Shown: positions 9,593-20,100, counted from the first letter of the stretch. The stretch: 64,000 bases of DNA from Natrinema sp. CBA1119 (GCF_002572525.1 NZ_PDBS01000001.1:2108001-2172000); one strand, 5' to 3'. A program made the numbers and translations. Notes: generated by a model from the letters alone, not told the origin.

Positions 9593-9665
9593 TTATTGCG
9601 TCTTCTCTGCCACGGTCGCGCCGTCGCTGGGAGTCGATGGCCGAGTACGACTCGCTGCGCGCCGA

Positions 9666-12254
9666 TTACGAGTCCCACTCGAATCGCTGCGGATCGCGCG
9701 CCGCCAGCGCCGTCCGGACGGCGGCGACGTTCTCGCGGACGTCGTGGACGCGAACGATGTCGGCCCCGCGGTCGGACGCCAGCGCCGTGGCAGCGACGGT
9801 CGCCTCGAGTCGCTCGTCGCGGTCGCGGCCGATCCGTGCGAACATGGACTTGTGGGAGTGGCCGAACAACACCGGACAGCCGAGCGCGTGGAACTCGTCG
9901 ATCCGGTCGAGGAGTTCGAAGTTCTCGGCGGCGGACTTGCCGAAACCGATGCCGGGATCGACGATGATCTGCGATCGGTCGAGCCCCGCCTTCTCGGCCA
10001 GCAACACCCGCTCGGAGAGGTGATCGATCACGTCCGCGACCACGTCGTCGTACTCGATGTCGTGGTCGGGCACGACCGGCGCGTCGATGCTGTGCATCAC
10101 GACGAGCCCCGCGTCGTGCTCGGCGGCGACGAAGCGCATCTCGGGATCCTCGAGCCCGGAGACGTCGTTGATGATGTCCGCACCGGCCTCGAGCGCCGCG
10201 TCGGCGACCGTGGCCCGTCGGGTATCGACCGAGATGTGCGCGTCGAGGTCGGCGATCCGCTCGATGACGGGGACGACCCGGTCTAGTTCCTCCTCGACCG
10301 AGACGGGATCCGCACCCGGCCGGGTGGACTCTCCGCCGATGTCGATCACGTCCGCGTCGGCGTCGATCATCGCTTCGGCTCGAGCGACGGCGTCCTCGAG
10401 GGCGTCGTACTCGCCGCCGTCGTGAAAGCTGTCGGGGGTGACGTTCAGGATACCCATCACGGCCGTTCGGTCGGCCCAGGGATACTCGCTCGCGTCGGTG
10501 TCCGAGCGGCCGGACCAACGGGACCGTCCTGCCGTCCGGCTTGGCGGCTGCGTCGATTCGTCACCGTCCCCGGTGTTGGCTGTCGCACTCTCGGCACCGA
10601 TATCGGCGTCGGCCTCGAGCGCGAGAGTGTCCCGAAGTTCCCGCACGATGTCGGCCAGCCCGTGTGGCTGGGGGCGCTCCTCGAGCGCCTCGACGAGCGC
10701 CTCGAACTGAGCGAGCGTCCCCATCAGCACGGCGTTGACGGCCTCGTCGTCCCGCTCGAGCCCGGAGAGGGCACACTCTCCCCCGAGTCGGAGGAGTTCC
10801 TCCTTGAGAACGGTCGCCTGTCCGTCCCGCAGCGCCGTCCTGACGACCCGGTGGACGGCGTCACCGTCCAGTCGCTCGACCTCGCCCGGGGCGACGTTCG
10901 CCCCCTCGAGCGCGTCGCGGGCGTCGGCGAGGTTCCGGACGCGTTTGGGAACGTCGGTCCGGGTCCACTGAGAACGGGCCTCCGCGACCGCGAACAGCGA
11001 GCCGGTGACGAGCACGCAGTCGTCGGGCCCAGCGGCCTCGAGAGCGGTCGCGAGGGCGTCCTGAACCGCTGTCTCGGTTCTGACCGTTCGGGCACCGGCG
11101 TCGGCGAACACGTCCGCGAGGACCGCTCGGTCTTCGGCGCGATCGAGCATCGGTTCGGTCGCGACGACGGTGTCGAGCGTGGGCAGCGCGGCGGCCATCG
11201 CGCGGTGGTCCTTGTCGTGCATCGCACCGAAGACGACGTGGAGGTCGTCGTACTCGTACGTCTCGAGCGTTTTCGCAAGTCCCTCGCAGGCCCCCGGATT
11301 GTGCGCACCGTCCAGTACGACCAGCGGTCCGGTATCCATCACCTCGAACCGGCCCGGCCAGTGGGCGCTTCGCAGCCCGCGCTCGAGGTCGGCGTCGGAG
11401 ACGTCGGTGACCTGGCGGGCGAGGGCGGCGGCGATGCCGGCGTTTTTGGCCTGGTGTTCGCCCAGCAGCGGGATTCGCGTCTCGAGGTCCCAGTCGCCGT
11501 CGTCGATCGAGACGGCGGCTTCCGTGTGGTTCGTCCGGCCGCCGTAGGCGACGCGGACATCCGGTCTGCAATCGTCGCCGTCGCTCGCGTCGCCCGACGG
11601 CTCCGTGCCGACGGTCACGACGTCGCCGGCGACGTCGCGAACCGCCTCGAGCGGGCTCCCGGTGACGCCCGTCACGAGCGGTGCGTTTTCGGGGACGACG
11701 TGGGCTTTGTCGCGGGCGATCTCCTCGACGGTATCGCCGAGGATCCCCGTGTGTTCTAGGGTCACGCTCGTGACCGCGCTCGCGACGGGATCGACGACGC
11801 TGGTGGCGTCGTACTTGCCGCCGATGCCGACCTCGAGGACGGCGATATCGATGTCTTCGCGGCCGAAGTGCCACAGCGCCATCGCGGTCATCGCCTCGAA
11901 GAAGGTGGGGGACTCGCCGTCGGCGGCTCGTTCGGTGGCGTACTCGTGAACCGCCTCGACGTACTCGCAGACGGCCGACTGTGGGATCTTTCGGCCGTCG
12001 ACGCGAACACGCTCGCGGAGGTCCTCGAGGTGTGGCGAGGTGTAGAGGCCGACGGAGTGGCCTGCCTCCCGCAGGGCCCGCTCGAGCATTCGAGCCGTGC
12101 TCCCTTTCCCGTTGGAACCGGCGACCTGAACGAAATCGACGGTTTCGTGGGGGTTCTCGAGGTGGGCCAGCAGCCGGGCCGTCGACTCGGTGCCCGGCTT
12201 CGGGCGGAACCGCCGCAGATCGAAAAGGAAGTCCGCCGCCTCGTGATACTCCAT
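9666..12254 (-). CDS. folCP: Bifunctional folylpolyglutamate/dihydrofolate synthase - dihydropteroate synthase
   Basis: 862 residues, a fusion of two folate-pathway enzymes. Residues 1 to about 430 are a Mur-ligase-type FolC domain with the ATP loop GSNGKGST (46-53) and the DGAHNP loop later on; this half adds glutamate to dihydropteroate or folates. Residues about 593-862 are dihydropteroate synthase (FolP), recognised by MGILNVTPDSFHDGG, GGESTRPGA and the later DPGIGFGKS and GHSHKS pterin/pABA loops. Between them is a linker of roughly 160 residues, partly helical, ending in a Ser/Thr/Asp-rich stretch. FolC-FolP fusions are established in halophilic archaea (Haloferax). ATG at 12254 directly precedes the FolC fold. 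It is transcribed alone, with a small convergent protein beyond its stop. Confidence 0.93.
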   Translation of the reverse strand: MEYHEAADFLFDLRRFRPKPGTESTARLLAHLENPHETVDFVQVAGSNGKGSTARMLERALREAGHSVGLYTSPHLEDLRERVRVDGRKIPQSAVCEYVEAVHEYATERAADGESPTFFEAMTAMALWHFGREDIDIAVLEVGIGGKYDATSVVDPVASAVTSVTLEHTGILGDTVEEIARDKAHVVPENAPLVTGVTGSPLEAVRDVAGDVVTVGTEPSGDASDGDDCRPDVRVAYGGRTNHTEAAVSIDDGDWDLETRIPLLGEHQAKNAGIAAALARQVTDVSDADLERGLRSAHWPGRFEVMDTGPLVVLDGAHNPGACEGLAKTLETYEYDDLHVVFGAMHDKDHRAMAAALPTLDTVVATEPMLDRAEDRAVLADVFADAGARTVRTETAVQDALATALEAAGPDDCVLVTGSLFAVAEARSQWTRTDVPKRVRNLADARDALEGANVAPGEVERLDGDAVHRVVRTALRDGQATVLKEELLRLGGECALSGLERDDEAVNAVLMGTLAQFEALVEALEERPQPHGLADIVRELRDTLALEADADIGAESATANTGDGDESTQPPSRTAGRSRWSGRSDTDASEYPWADRTAVMGILNVTPDSFHDGGEYDALEDAVARAEAMIDADADVIDIGGESTRPGADPVSVEEELDRVVPVIERIADLDAHISVDTRRATVADAALEAGADIINDVSGLEDPEMRFVAAEHDAGLVVMHSIDAPVVPDHDIEYDDVVADVIDHLSERVLLAEKAGLDRSQIIVDPGIGFGKSAAENFELLDRIDEFHALGCPVLFGHSHKSMFARIGRDRDERLEATVAATALASDRGADIVRVHDVRENVAAVRTALAARDPQRFEWDS

Positions 12255-12440
12255 ATTGGAATCAGAGAGCCCGATCGTTTTAGAATATTCCGTTCCAGTA
12301 GCGGTCCGGTGGCCGCTTGGGACTTACGTCGACGGCCGTCGGTAGACCGATATGTTCGGGGGAAGACCGACCCCGGCCGAACGCGTCGTCTCGGATACGG
12401 ACGGACGTGTCCCCGAACCGCCACTCGGCGGAGAGCAACA

Positions 12441-12812
12441 ATGCCAGCAACTGACTTCGACACCGCACGGACGTACGACGAGCATCGATTCAGTACCGAA
12501 CCCGTCTTCCGGAGCGACCGGATGAAGGTCGTCCTCGGTTACTTCGAACCGGGGCAGTTCATTCCGGTTCACGCCCCCGGCAGCGACGTGACGATCTGCG
12601 TCCGATCCGGCACCGGCGTCGTCCGCGAGGGCGAGACGGAACACGCGGTCGGTCCCGACGACGTAGTCGTCGTCGAGGCGAACGTCGACCGGGGCGTCCG
12701 AGCGGACGAGGACGGCCGACTCGAGGCGCTGCTCGTCACGAGTCCGCCGCCGACCGACGCCGAGCACGAGCCCGTCCGGGAGGGGCTCGAGCGCGGGGTC
12801 TTCGACCCGTAA
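12441..12812 (+). CDS. Small single-domain cupin protein
   Basis: 123 residues with one cupin barrel: FEPGQFIPVHAPGSDVTICVRSGTG matches the first cupin motif (G.....H......G in loose form) and the following GPDDVVVVEANVDRGV the second. Only one clear histidine (VHAP) remains of the usual metal ligands; the E/H positions of the classic motif are partly replaced, so metal binding is uncertain. The ATG at 12441 follows an SD-like GGAGAG by a few bases. The frame is open further upstream but there the translation is Arg-rich and unlike a protein. It could be a small-molecule binding or isomerase-like protein; nothing nearby fixes the pathway. Confidence 0.75.
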   Translation: MPATDFDTARTYDEHRFSTEPVFRSDRMKVVLGYFEPGQFIPVHAPGSDVTICVRSGTGVVREGETEHAVGPDDVVVVEANVDRGVRADEDGRLEALLVTSPPPTDAEHEPVREGLERGVFDP

Positions 12813-12922
12813 TTCGTCGAACGAAAATACGCGTCGCTATCGAAAGTCCGGGTGCGGCAGGGCTGTCTCCCGAGAGTTACCGACCGCTCGGTCGCGAGCT
12901 ATCCGGACGCGACGAACGAGAC

Positions 12923-13165
12923 TCACGCGCCCTGCAGCCCGTTTGGCGGGCGGACGAACAGCCCGTCGAACAGGGCGAGCGAGGCGACGGCGACGCCGCA
13001 GAGCAGGGTCGCCTCGAGGGGGAGATCGAGGATGCGCCCGGCGAGGCCGGCGACGCCGAACGCGGCCGGAATCAGGCCGAGCAGGAGATCGTATCGGTCG
13101 ATCGTCGAGAAGCGATCGGCGAATCGAGCGATCCAATCGATTCCAGCGATGTCTCTCTGCGTCAT
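12923..13165 (-). CDS. Small two-helix membrane protein
   Basis: 80 residues with two predicted transmembrane helices, about 28-46 (LLGLIPAAFGVAGLAG) and 50-69 (ATLLCGVAVASLALFDGLFV), and a hydrophilic head of 25 residues. Similar small uncharacterised membrane proteins are common in haloarchaea; I recognise no functional motif. It lies alone between a convergent cupin gene and the terminator side of the ABC ATPase gene on the same strand. Confidence 0.6.
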   Translation of the reverse strand: MTQRDIAGIDWIARFADRFSTIDRYDLLLGLIPAAFGVAGLAGRILDLPLEATLLCGVAVASLALFDGLFVRPPNGLQGA

Positions 13166-13283
13166 CGATTCTCACCACCAAACGACAGTACGATACCCAT
13201 TCACTAAAACGTACGGGAATCGAACAGCACAGAGCGAAGCTGCGTTACTCTACACCTATCTCGTGCGGTTTCGTCGGTGTGCG

Positions 13284-14065
13284 TCACTCGGCAGCCTGCT
13301 CCCTCGGAAGTCCCTCCTCGCCGGGGTCGCGGGTGATCTCGAGGAACGCGTCCTCGAGACTTCGGGCGTCGCCGGTCTCGGCGCGGGTCTTGAGCGTCTC
13401 GGGATCGCCCTCGGCGACGAGTTTCCCGTCGTGGAGGACGCCGATCTCGTCGGCGAGTTCGTCGACCACGGGAAGGATGTGCGTCGAGAGGAAAATCGTC
13501 ATCTCTCGATCGGCGAGATCGGCGATCGTGTCCCGCATGGTCCGGGCCGCGCGCGGATCGAGTCCGCTGGTCGGTTCGTCGAGGAAGGCGACCTCGGGTT
13601 CGTGCAACACCGCCTGGATGACGCCGACCTTCTGGCGCATCCCCTTCGAGTAGTCCTCGATGCGCTTGTTCGCGTCCTCGAGCAGGTCGAAGCGCTCGAG
13701 TAGCGACTCGATGCGCTCGCTCGCCTCCGCGTCGGGCATATCGCGGAGGCCGGCGGCGTACTCGAGTTGTTCCCGACCGGTGAGTTCGTCGTAGACCGGG
13801 GGTCCTCGGGGAGGTAGCCGATGTGTGGGGTAACGGACTCGCGCTCTCCGATCGAGTGGCCGGCGACGCGGGCCGTCCCTGCTGTCGGTTTCGTCAGCGT
13901 CGTCAGTATCCGCATCGTGGTCGTCTTCCCCGCGCCGTTCGGACCGAGAAACCCGTAGACGGTTCCCCGCTCGACGTCCATCGTCAGGTCGGAGACGGCG
14001 GTCGTCTCGCCGTACCGTTTCGTCAGTCCGTCGGTTTCGATGGCGAGGGCGTCGACAGGGCTCAT
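13284..14065 (-). pseudogene. ABC transporter ATP-binding protein, broken by a one-base frameshift
   Basis: The N-terminal frame (from ATG 14065) carries Walker [10 protein letters not shown] and runs to GYLPEDP; the C-terminal frame (to 13284) carries the signature YSKGMRQK, Walker [14 protein letters not shown] and the H-loop STHILPV. They join perfectly if one G is added to the run of five G at 13798-13802 (C on the coding strand), restoring [18 protein letters not shown] and a protein of about 260 residues. All catalytic motifs are otherwise intact, so either the assembly lacks one base or the gene is newly inactivated. It would energise an ABC-2-type transporter; the divergent permease at 14305 is the natural partner. 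Confidence 0.85.
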
Positions 14066-14304
14066 ACGCGTCCTTTCGTCGGCGTATAATTAAAGGTATG
14101 TCATGTTCGATCGCCGTCGACGACCGCTGTGGCGGGCGCGAGAGCGTCCGACTCGATGGCCTCCGATGCGGGACAACGACTCGACCGAGCCGACCGACGG
14201 AATTGGATGACAGAAATCCAAAGGGTTTACTGGCAGCACGACGCGGATTCGACTATGCACGCTGCCATTTCGTCTTTCGACCGCTCGAGTCGAGGTGGGT
14301 CCTG

Positions 14305-15966
14305 ATGGCTCACGCGTCCGCTACCGTCGCCGGAACCGAGCTCCGACGGACCGTCCGGGCGGTCGTCGGCAGTCGGACGAAACTGCTCATGGTAGCAGTG
14401 GTCGCGCTGGTCGTGCTCGGCCCGATGACGGCCGTCGGACTATTCTTGTTGCCGGAACTGGGCGAGCAGGCTGCCGCCGCATCCCTCACCGCGGACACCG
14501 CCGTAACGGTGACCGAGTACGTGACCGGCGGCGTTGCGGTCCTGTGGGTGTTCCTGGTGGTGATGTCGATCATGCGGACCGTGACGACCGTCGCCGACGT
14601 CGACGAACCGGCCTTTCTCCTGTTGTCGACGGCGGTCCGGAACACCGTCGTCGGCATCGTCGCCGCGGAAACCGCACTCTATGCGAGCGTTCTGCTACCC
14701 TTCGCGGTGCTTTTCGCCGCCGCGTTCGCGTCCGGCGCGGGGACGGTACTTCCGGTACTCGTCGCGCCGTTGCTGGTCGCCCTCCTCCTGGTCACCGCCA
14801 TCCCCGTCGGATTCGTCGTCGGCATCTGGGTGCGCCATCTGATTACCGTCTACGAGCCGGTCGCTCGGTATCGAACGCTCCTCTTTGCCGCGTTCTGGGT
14901 CGTCTACTTCGGCGCGATCGCGACCGGCGGACTGAACACGGTTATGTGGTCGCTGTTCACGACGTTACAGACCAGCCCGCTCGGGTGGCCCGGCCACCTG
15001 CTGCTGGTCGGGGTCCCCGGTATCGATCCGTCGACGGTCGGCATCGCCGGTGCGGTCGCCGGATCTGCCGTCCTCGTCGGCGTCGCTTTCGTCGCCGGCG
15101 TCCCCTCCGCACAGCGCCACTGGTTTGCGGATCCGGCTCGCACCAACGACGAGGAGATCGATGAAGAGACGTCGTCCGACCGACTCGCCGGCCTCCTCCC
15201 GGGAACCGTCTCGCGACCGGTCCGCACGGTGGCGGTGACGGCGATTCGGCGGACGAAGCGAGCACCGATCCGATTGGCGTACGCCGGCTACCCGCTGCTC
15301 GGCGCACTCGGCTTCATCCAGCAGATCATCGAGAGCGGCACGGTCCCCTCGTTCATGGCCGTCATGTTCTGTCTGTACGTGGTCTGGGCGGCCGGCGTCC
15401 TGTTCACGCTCAACCCGCTTGGCGACCTCGGACCGGCCTTGCCCGCCGTCGTCACGTCGACGCTCACCGGCCGGCAGGCGATCCGCGGCCGCATGCTCGC
15501 CGGTGCGCTCGTCGCCGTTCCGCTCGCCCTCCTCGTGTCGCTCGCATTCGGAATCGTCAGCCCGCTCTCGCTCGAGCACACCGCCGCGCTGACCGCCGGT
15601 ACCGTCGTCGGCGCGGTCGTCACGCCGGCGCTGGCCGCCGGGGTCGGCTCGGCGTTCCCCCGCTTTGGCAGCGTCAAACTCACCAACAAGCGCGAGGCGG
15701 TGATGCCGAGCAAGACGGCGTTCGTCGTCTACACGCTCGCGATCGCGCTACCCGCCGTCTCCGCCGTCGTGTTGTATCTCGAGGCCCCCGAACTGATCGC
15801 CGGCGTCGTCTCGTCGGTTTCCGCGTGGACGCCGCTTCCCGACGTTTCGATCTCCGCCCGCGCCATCACCGTCGGTTCCTGGATCGTCTTGATCGCGGGA
15901 CTGCTCGCGCCGGTCGTCGCCTATCACTATGCAGTAGAGCGCTTCGACTGGTACGCGCTCGAGTGA
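14305..15966 (+). CDS. ABC-2-like transporter permease
   Basis: 553 residues with about 12 hydrophobic helices in two groups separated by a hydrophilic, acidic stretch near residue 280-300 (DEEIDEETSSD). This layout is typical of large haloarchaeal ABC exporter permeases with unknown substrate. The ATG at 14305 follows an SD-like GAGGTGG by about 8 nt; an upstream in-frame ATG at 14098 would overlap the promoter region of the divergent ATPase gene and adds a non-membrane Arg-rich head, so I reject it. The divergent arrangement with the ATP-binding gene (239 nt apart) suggests a shared control region. Confidence 0.75.
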   Translation: MAHASATVAGTELRRTVRAVVGSRTKLLMVAVVALVVLGPMTAVGLFLLPELGEQAAAASLTADTAVTVTEYVTGGVAVLWVFLVVMSIMRTVTTVADVDEPAFLLLSTAVRNTVVGIVAAETALYASVLLPFAVLFAAAFASGAGTVLPVLVAPLLVALLLVTAIPVGFVVGIWVRHLITVYEPVARYRTLLFAAFWVVYFGAIATGGLNTVMWSLFTTLQTSPLGWPGHLLLVGVPGIDPSTVGIAGAVAGSAVLVGVAFVAGVPSAQRHWFADPARTNDEEIDEETSSDRLAGLLPGTVSRPVRTVAVTAIRRTKRAPIRLAYAGYPLLGALGFIQQIIESGTVPSFMAVMFCLYVVWAAGVLFTLNPLGDLGPALPAVVTSTLTGRQAIRGRMLAGALVAVPLALLVSLAFGIVSPLSLEHTAALTAGTVVGAVVTPALAAGVGSAFPRFGSVKLTNKREAVMPSKTAFVVYTLAIALPAVSAVVLYLEAPELIAGVVSSVSAWTPLPDVSISARAITVGSWIVLIAGLLAPVVAYHYAVERFDWYALE

Positions 15967-16015
15967 GCACACTGTCTCGGATTGCGACCTGTTGGATCGA
16001 TCTCTTTATTTGACG

Positions 16016-16855
16016 CTATGCTGCCCGAATTCGGATCGAAATCCCGTCCGGATCCGTGAGTTCGAGGCCGTCGGTTCGGTTGCCGACCGCGACATTGGCG
16101 TCGTTGAGACGGCGGCGAACGGTCGCGAGCGTCTCGTCGTCCGGGACGACGAACTCGAACCACGCGAGTCCGCGACCGCCCGCCGGTTGCGACCGGCCGT
16201 TCCACGCGTTCGTCCCGAGGTGGTGATGGTAGTCCCCGGCCGCGAGGAACAGCGCCGATTGCGCCTCCGTCTGTACGGTCAATCCCAGCGTCTCGACGTA
16301 GAACTCCCGCGTCGCGTCGATCGAGCACACTTCCAGGTGGACGTGTCCGACGGTCGTTCCGGCGGGAGCGTCCGCGCTTCCGTCCGACTGGGCGGCGACG
16401 TCCTCGAGATCGAGCGGGGCCGTTCCGATCCGTATCGTCCCGTCGCTCGCACGCGGCCACTCCGCTCGCGGCTGGTCGGTATAGATTTCGATGCCGTTGT
16501 CCTCTGGATCGGTGCAGTACAGCGCTTCGCTCACGTAGTGGTCGGACGCGCCGTCTAGCTGCCCGCGCTCGCGGATCCGCTCGAGTGCGGCACCGAGCGC
16601 GGTCCGCGTTGGGACCTTGAACGCGTTGTGGAAGAGTCCCGCCTGGTCGTGGTCCCTGGGCGATGCGCTCTCGTCTCGATCCAAGACGAGCAGCGGTGTT
16701 TCGCCGACGCCGAGCGTCGCCGTCGTCTCACGCCGCGTGAGAACCGAGAGGCCGACGACGTCTCGATAGAAATCGATCATCCCATCGAGATCAGTGACGA
16801 GCAACGCGGTACGGCCGATCCGAGCCGTATCCGGAAGGAGAGTGGATCCAGTCAT
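16016..16855 (-). CDS. Two-domain VOC (glyoxalase/extradiol dioxygenase-fold) protein
   Basis: 279 residues forming two vicinal-oxygen-chelate modules, about 10-130 and 165-279, as in the CatE-like extradiol dioxygenases. Ligand-like positions are visible: LFHNAF in module 1, GIEIYTD at its end, GHVHLEV and DYHHHLG in module 2, and GISIRIR where the family often has the metal-binding Glu (GI-E-I in module 1, but S in module 2). It may be an active Fe/Mn dioxygenase or a related lyase; the substrate cannot be deduced. ATG 16855 lies 26 nt from a TATA box. It is monocistronic. Confidence 0.82.
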   Translation of the reverse strand: MTGSTLLPDTARIGRTALLVTDLDGMIDFYRDVVGLSVLTRRETTATLGVGETPLLVLDRDESASPRDHDQAGLFHNAFKVPTRTALGAALERIRERGQLDGASDHYVSEALYCTDPEDNGIEIYTDQPRAEWPRASDGTIRIGTAPLDLEDVAAQSDGSADAPAGTTVGHVHLEVCSIDATREFYVETLGLTVQTEAQSALFLAAGDYHHHLGTNAWNGRSQPAGGRGLAWFEFVVPDDETLATVRRRLNDANVAVGNRTDGLELTDPDGISIRIRAA

Positions 16856-16880
16856 AGTTACATGTTATTTTCGAGAGAGC

Positions 16881-16890
16881 GCTATATGTG
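16881..16890 (-). promoter_or_regulatory. TATA box for the VOC-protein gene
   Basis: On the minus strand the sequence reads CACATATAGC, with its A/T core about 26-30 nt before the ATG at 16855. This is the expected archaeal TATA distance and implies a leaderless or nearly leaderless transcript. Confidence 0.5.
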
Positions 16891-16977
16891 TCTTTGCGGA
16901 CGGCGAGATCACTACGTGACACCGGCGTTACCACGTCTTCGTCTCGCGTGAACGGACGACGGTTGTCCGATGGTGAA

Positions 16978-16988
16978 AATACTTATAG
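16978..16988 (+). promoter_or_regulatory. Orphan TATA-like box facing a gene-free stretch
   Basis: AATACTTATAG is a good archaeal TATA-like sequence on the plus strand, but the next plus-strand gene is kilobases away. About 70 nt downstream lies the perfect hairpin at 17058-17097. The site could drive a short untranslated RNA of about 100 nt ending near the hairpin, or an antisense RNA into the 3' end of carB. It could also be a chance match. Confidence 0.3.
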
Positions 16989-17057
16989 AAGAAACCGACG
17001 ACTGATCGGCGAGATCACCGAACTCGAGCCGACCGTATACGGACTGCTGTCAGTCAG

Positions 17058-17097
17058 TTCCGGAGCAACCACAGGACGGTTCGCGGTTGCTCCGGAA
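17058..17097. other. Perfect 13-bp inverted repeat next to the carB stop codon
   Basis: TTCCGGAGCAACC (17058-17070) and GGTTGCTCCGGAA (17085-17097) are exact reverse complements separated by 14 nt. The hairpin begins 20 nt beyond the stop of carB on the minus strand. No U-run follows on either strand, so it is not a textbook intrinsic terminator; it may be an mRNA 3'-end protector, a transcript-end signal, or the 3' stem of a small RNA from the TATA box at 16978. Confidence 0.6.
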
Positions 17098-17117
17098 AAC
17101 CGGTACAACGGATCGTA

Positions 17118-20100
17118 TTACTCCGCGTGGCCCCAGTCGGCCGCGCGCTTCGGGCGGTCGGACACCGATTCGACCTCGAGTTCCCCATCGAACTTGTCGA
17201 GCGCTTCGACGTACGCTTTCGCACTGGCTTCGGTCGACAGATACGGAATCTCCTCCTCGACGGCCATCTCGAGGGAGTCGCGGTCGCGGCTGACGACGAA
17301 GTCGACCTTGCTCTCGCGGATGGCCGCCGGTACGTCGTCGAACTCCGCGACGTTGAAGTGGTTCTCGAAGCCGTCGACGTCGAGGTCAACCACGGCGGTC
17401 CCCTCGCTGACGGCGTTGCCGGCGGCCTGCTGGGCCTTCCAGTAGGCCGTCCCGAACTCGCTGGCGGTCCCCATGACCTCGCCCGTGGACTTCATTTCCG
17501 GGCCGAGGCGTGGGTCCGAGCCCGGCAGGCGGTCGAAGGGCAGGACGACCTCCTTGATCGAGGTGTGATCGGGAACCTGTTCGTCGACCTCGAGACTCGC
17601 GAGGGTCTCGCCGGCCATGACCTTCGCGGCGAGTTTGGCGATCGGGACGCCAGTCGCCTTCGAGACGAACGGGACGGTACGCGAGGAGCGCGGATTCGCC
17701 TCGAGGACGTAGACCTCCCCGTCGCGAACCGCGAGCTGGACGTTCAGCAGGCCCTTGGTCTTCAGCGCCTCGGCGATGTCCTCGGTGACCTCGCGGACGC
17801 GCTCGAGCGTCTCCTCGTCGAGCGAGCGCGGCGGGATCATACACGCGGAGTCGCCCGAGTGGACGCCCGCGGTCTCGACGTGTTCCATGATGCCGCCGAT
17901 GACGACGTTGCGACCGTCGGAGACCGCGTCCACGTCGAGTTCGATCGCGTCCTGGAGGAAGTCGTCGACCAGGATCGGTTTTTCGGGGCTGACGCGGACG
18001 GCCTCCTCGATGTAGGTCTCGAGTTCGTCATCGTTGTAGACGACGTCCATCGCGCGACCGCCCAGCACGTAGGAGGGACGGACGAGGACGGGGTAGCCGA
18101 TGTCGTGGGCGAGTTCGAGCGCCTCCTCCTTCGAGAAGGCGGTGCCGCCATCGGGCTGGGCGATGCCCAGTTCGTCCATCAGGGCGTTGAAGCGGTCGCG
18201 GTCCTCTGCCAAGTCCATCGCCTCGACGGAGGTTCCCATGACCTCGCAGTCGAGGCCGCGGCGCTCGAGTTCGTCCTCGAGGGGTTCGCCGATGTTGACT
18301 GACGTCTGGCCGCCGAACTGGACCATCACGCCATCGGCACCGGTCGCCTCTGCGACGTCGGCGACCTCCTCGGCGGTGATCGGTTCGAAGAACAGCCCGT
18401 CGGAGGTGTCGTAGTCGGTCGAGACGGTCTCGGGGTTGTTGTTGACGACGTAGGCGTCGATGCCGAGTTCGCGCAGCGCGCGGACCGCGTGGACCGAACA
18501 GTAGTCGAACTCGACGCCCTGCCCGATGCGGATCGGGCCGCCGCCGACGACGATCACGCTCTCGATGTCGCGGTCGACCTCGAGCTCGCCCGCCGCGGCG
18601 TCGCCGAGCAGCGGACCGGACTCGAACTCGGACTTGCGCGCCGAGTAGTAGTACGGTGTCTCGGCTTCGAACTCACCCGCGCAGGTGTCGACCTGCTTGT
18701 AGGTGCGGCCGGGGACGTCCGTCTCGACGGTGTCGACCTCCGCGCCAGCGGCCGAGGCGATGGTTGCGTTGGTGTGGCCGGCGATCGCGGCCTCGGTGAA
18801 GTCGCCCTCCTGGGCGGCGAGCGTCGAGTCCGCGATGCGTTTGTAGCGCTCGGTATACCACTCGAAAATGCCCGTCAGCTCCTGAACCTCCTCGACGGTA
18901 TATCCGCGCTCGAAGGCCTCGAACATCGCGTAGGGACGGTCCGGCGACGGGCGCTCGAGGTACTGCTCCTCGAGTTCCGCGTCGCTGAGTTCGGCCCAGT
19001 CGACGTCTGGTTCGTACTCGGAAGAGCGCAACGCCTTCAACAGGCTCTCCTCGAAGGTGCGGCCGATGGCCATCGCCTCGCCGGTCGATTTCATCGCCGT
19101 CGTCAGCTCGAAGTCGACGTCGTCGAACTTGTCGATGGGCCAGCGAGGGACCTTCGTTACCACGTAGTCGATCGCGGGTTCGAAAGCGGCGGTGGTCTCG
19201 CCCGTAATCTCGTTCGTGATTTCGTGAAGGCGCTTGCCCAGCGCGACCTTTGCGGTCACGCGGGCGATCGGATAGCCAGTCGCCTTGGAGGCGAGTGCGG
19301 AGGAGCGCGAGACGCGCGGGTTGACCTCCACCACTCTGTATTCGCCGCCGGGGGTGCCGTCGTCGCGCCAGGCGAACTGGATGTTACACCCACCCTGGAT
19401 ACCGAGTTCGCGGATGACGTCGAGCGCGGCGGTGCGCATCTCCTGGTGCCCCTTGTCGGGGACGATCTGGGAGGGCGTGACGACCGTCGACTCGCCCGTG
19501 TGGATCCCCATCGGGTCAATATTCTCCATGTTACAGATGATGATACACGAGTCGTCGGCGTCGCGCATCACTTCGTACTCGTACTCGACCCAGCCGGCGA
19601 TCGACTCGGTGATGAGGACCTCGCTGTTCCGGGAGAGACGCAGTCCCTTGCGGACACGGCGGAGGAGTTCGTCCATCTCGCCGACGACGCCGGAGCCCGA
19701 GCCGCCGAGCGTGTAGGTCGTCCGGGCGATGACCGGCAGTCCGCCGACCTCGTCGACGGCGGCCTGGACGCGCTCTTTCAGGTCCGCTTCGGTCAGTTCC
19801 GTGACTTCCTCGCCCTCCTCGAGCGAAATCGTGGTCGAGGCGGGAACCGGCTGGCCGATCTTCTCCATGCGCTGGCGGAAGAGGTCGCGGTCCTCCGTCG
19901 CGTAGATCGTGTCGAGCGGCGTGCCCATAATCTCGACGTCGTACTTTTCGAGGACGCCCTCCTCTGCGAGTTCGGCGGTGACGTTCAGCCCGGTCTGGCC
20001 GCCCAGGCCGGCGATGACGCCGTCGGGTCGCTCCTTGCGGATGATCTCAGCGATGGCGTCGGTCGTGATCGGCTCGATGTAGACCTCGTCGGCCATCTCC

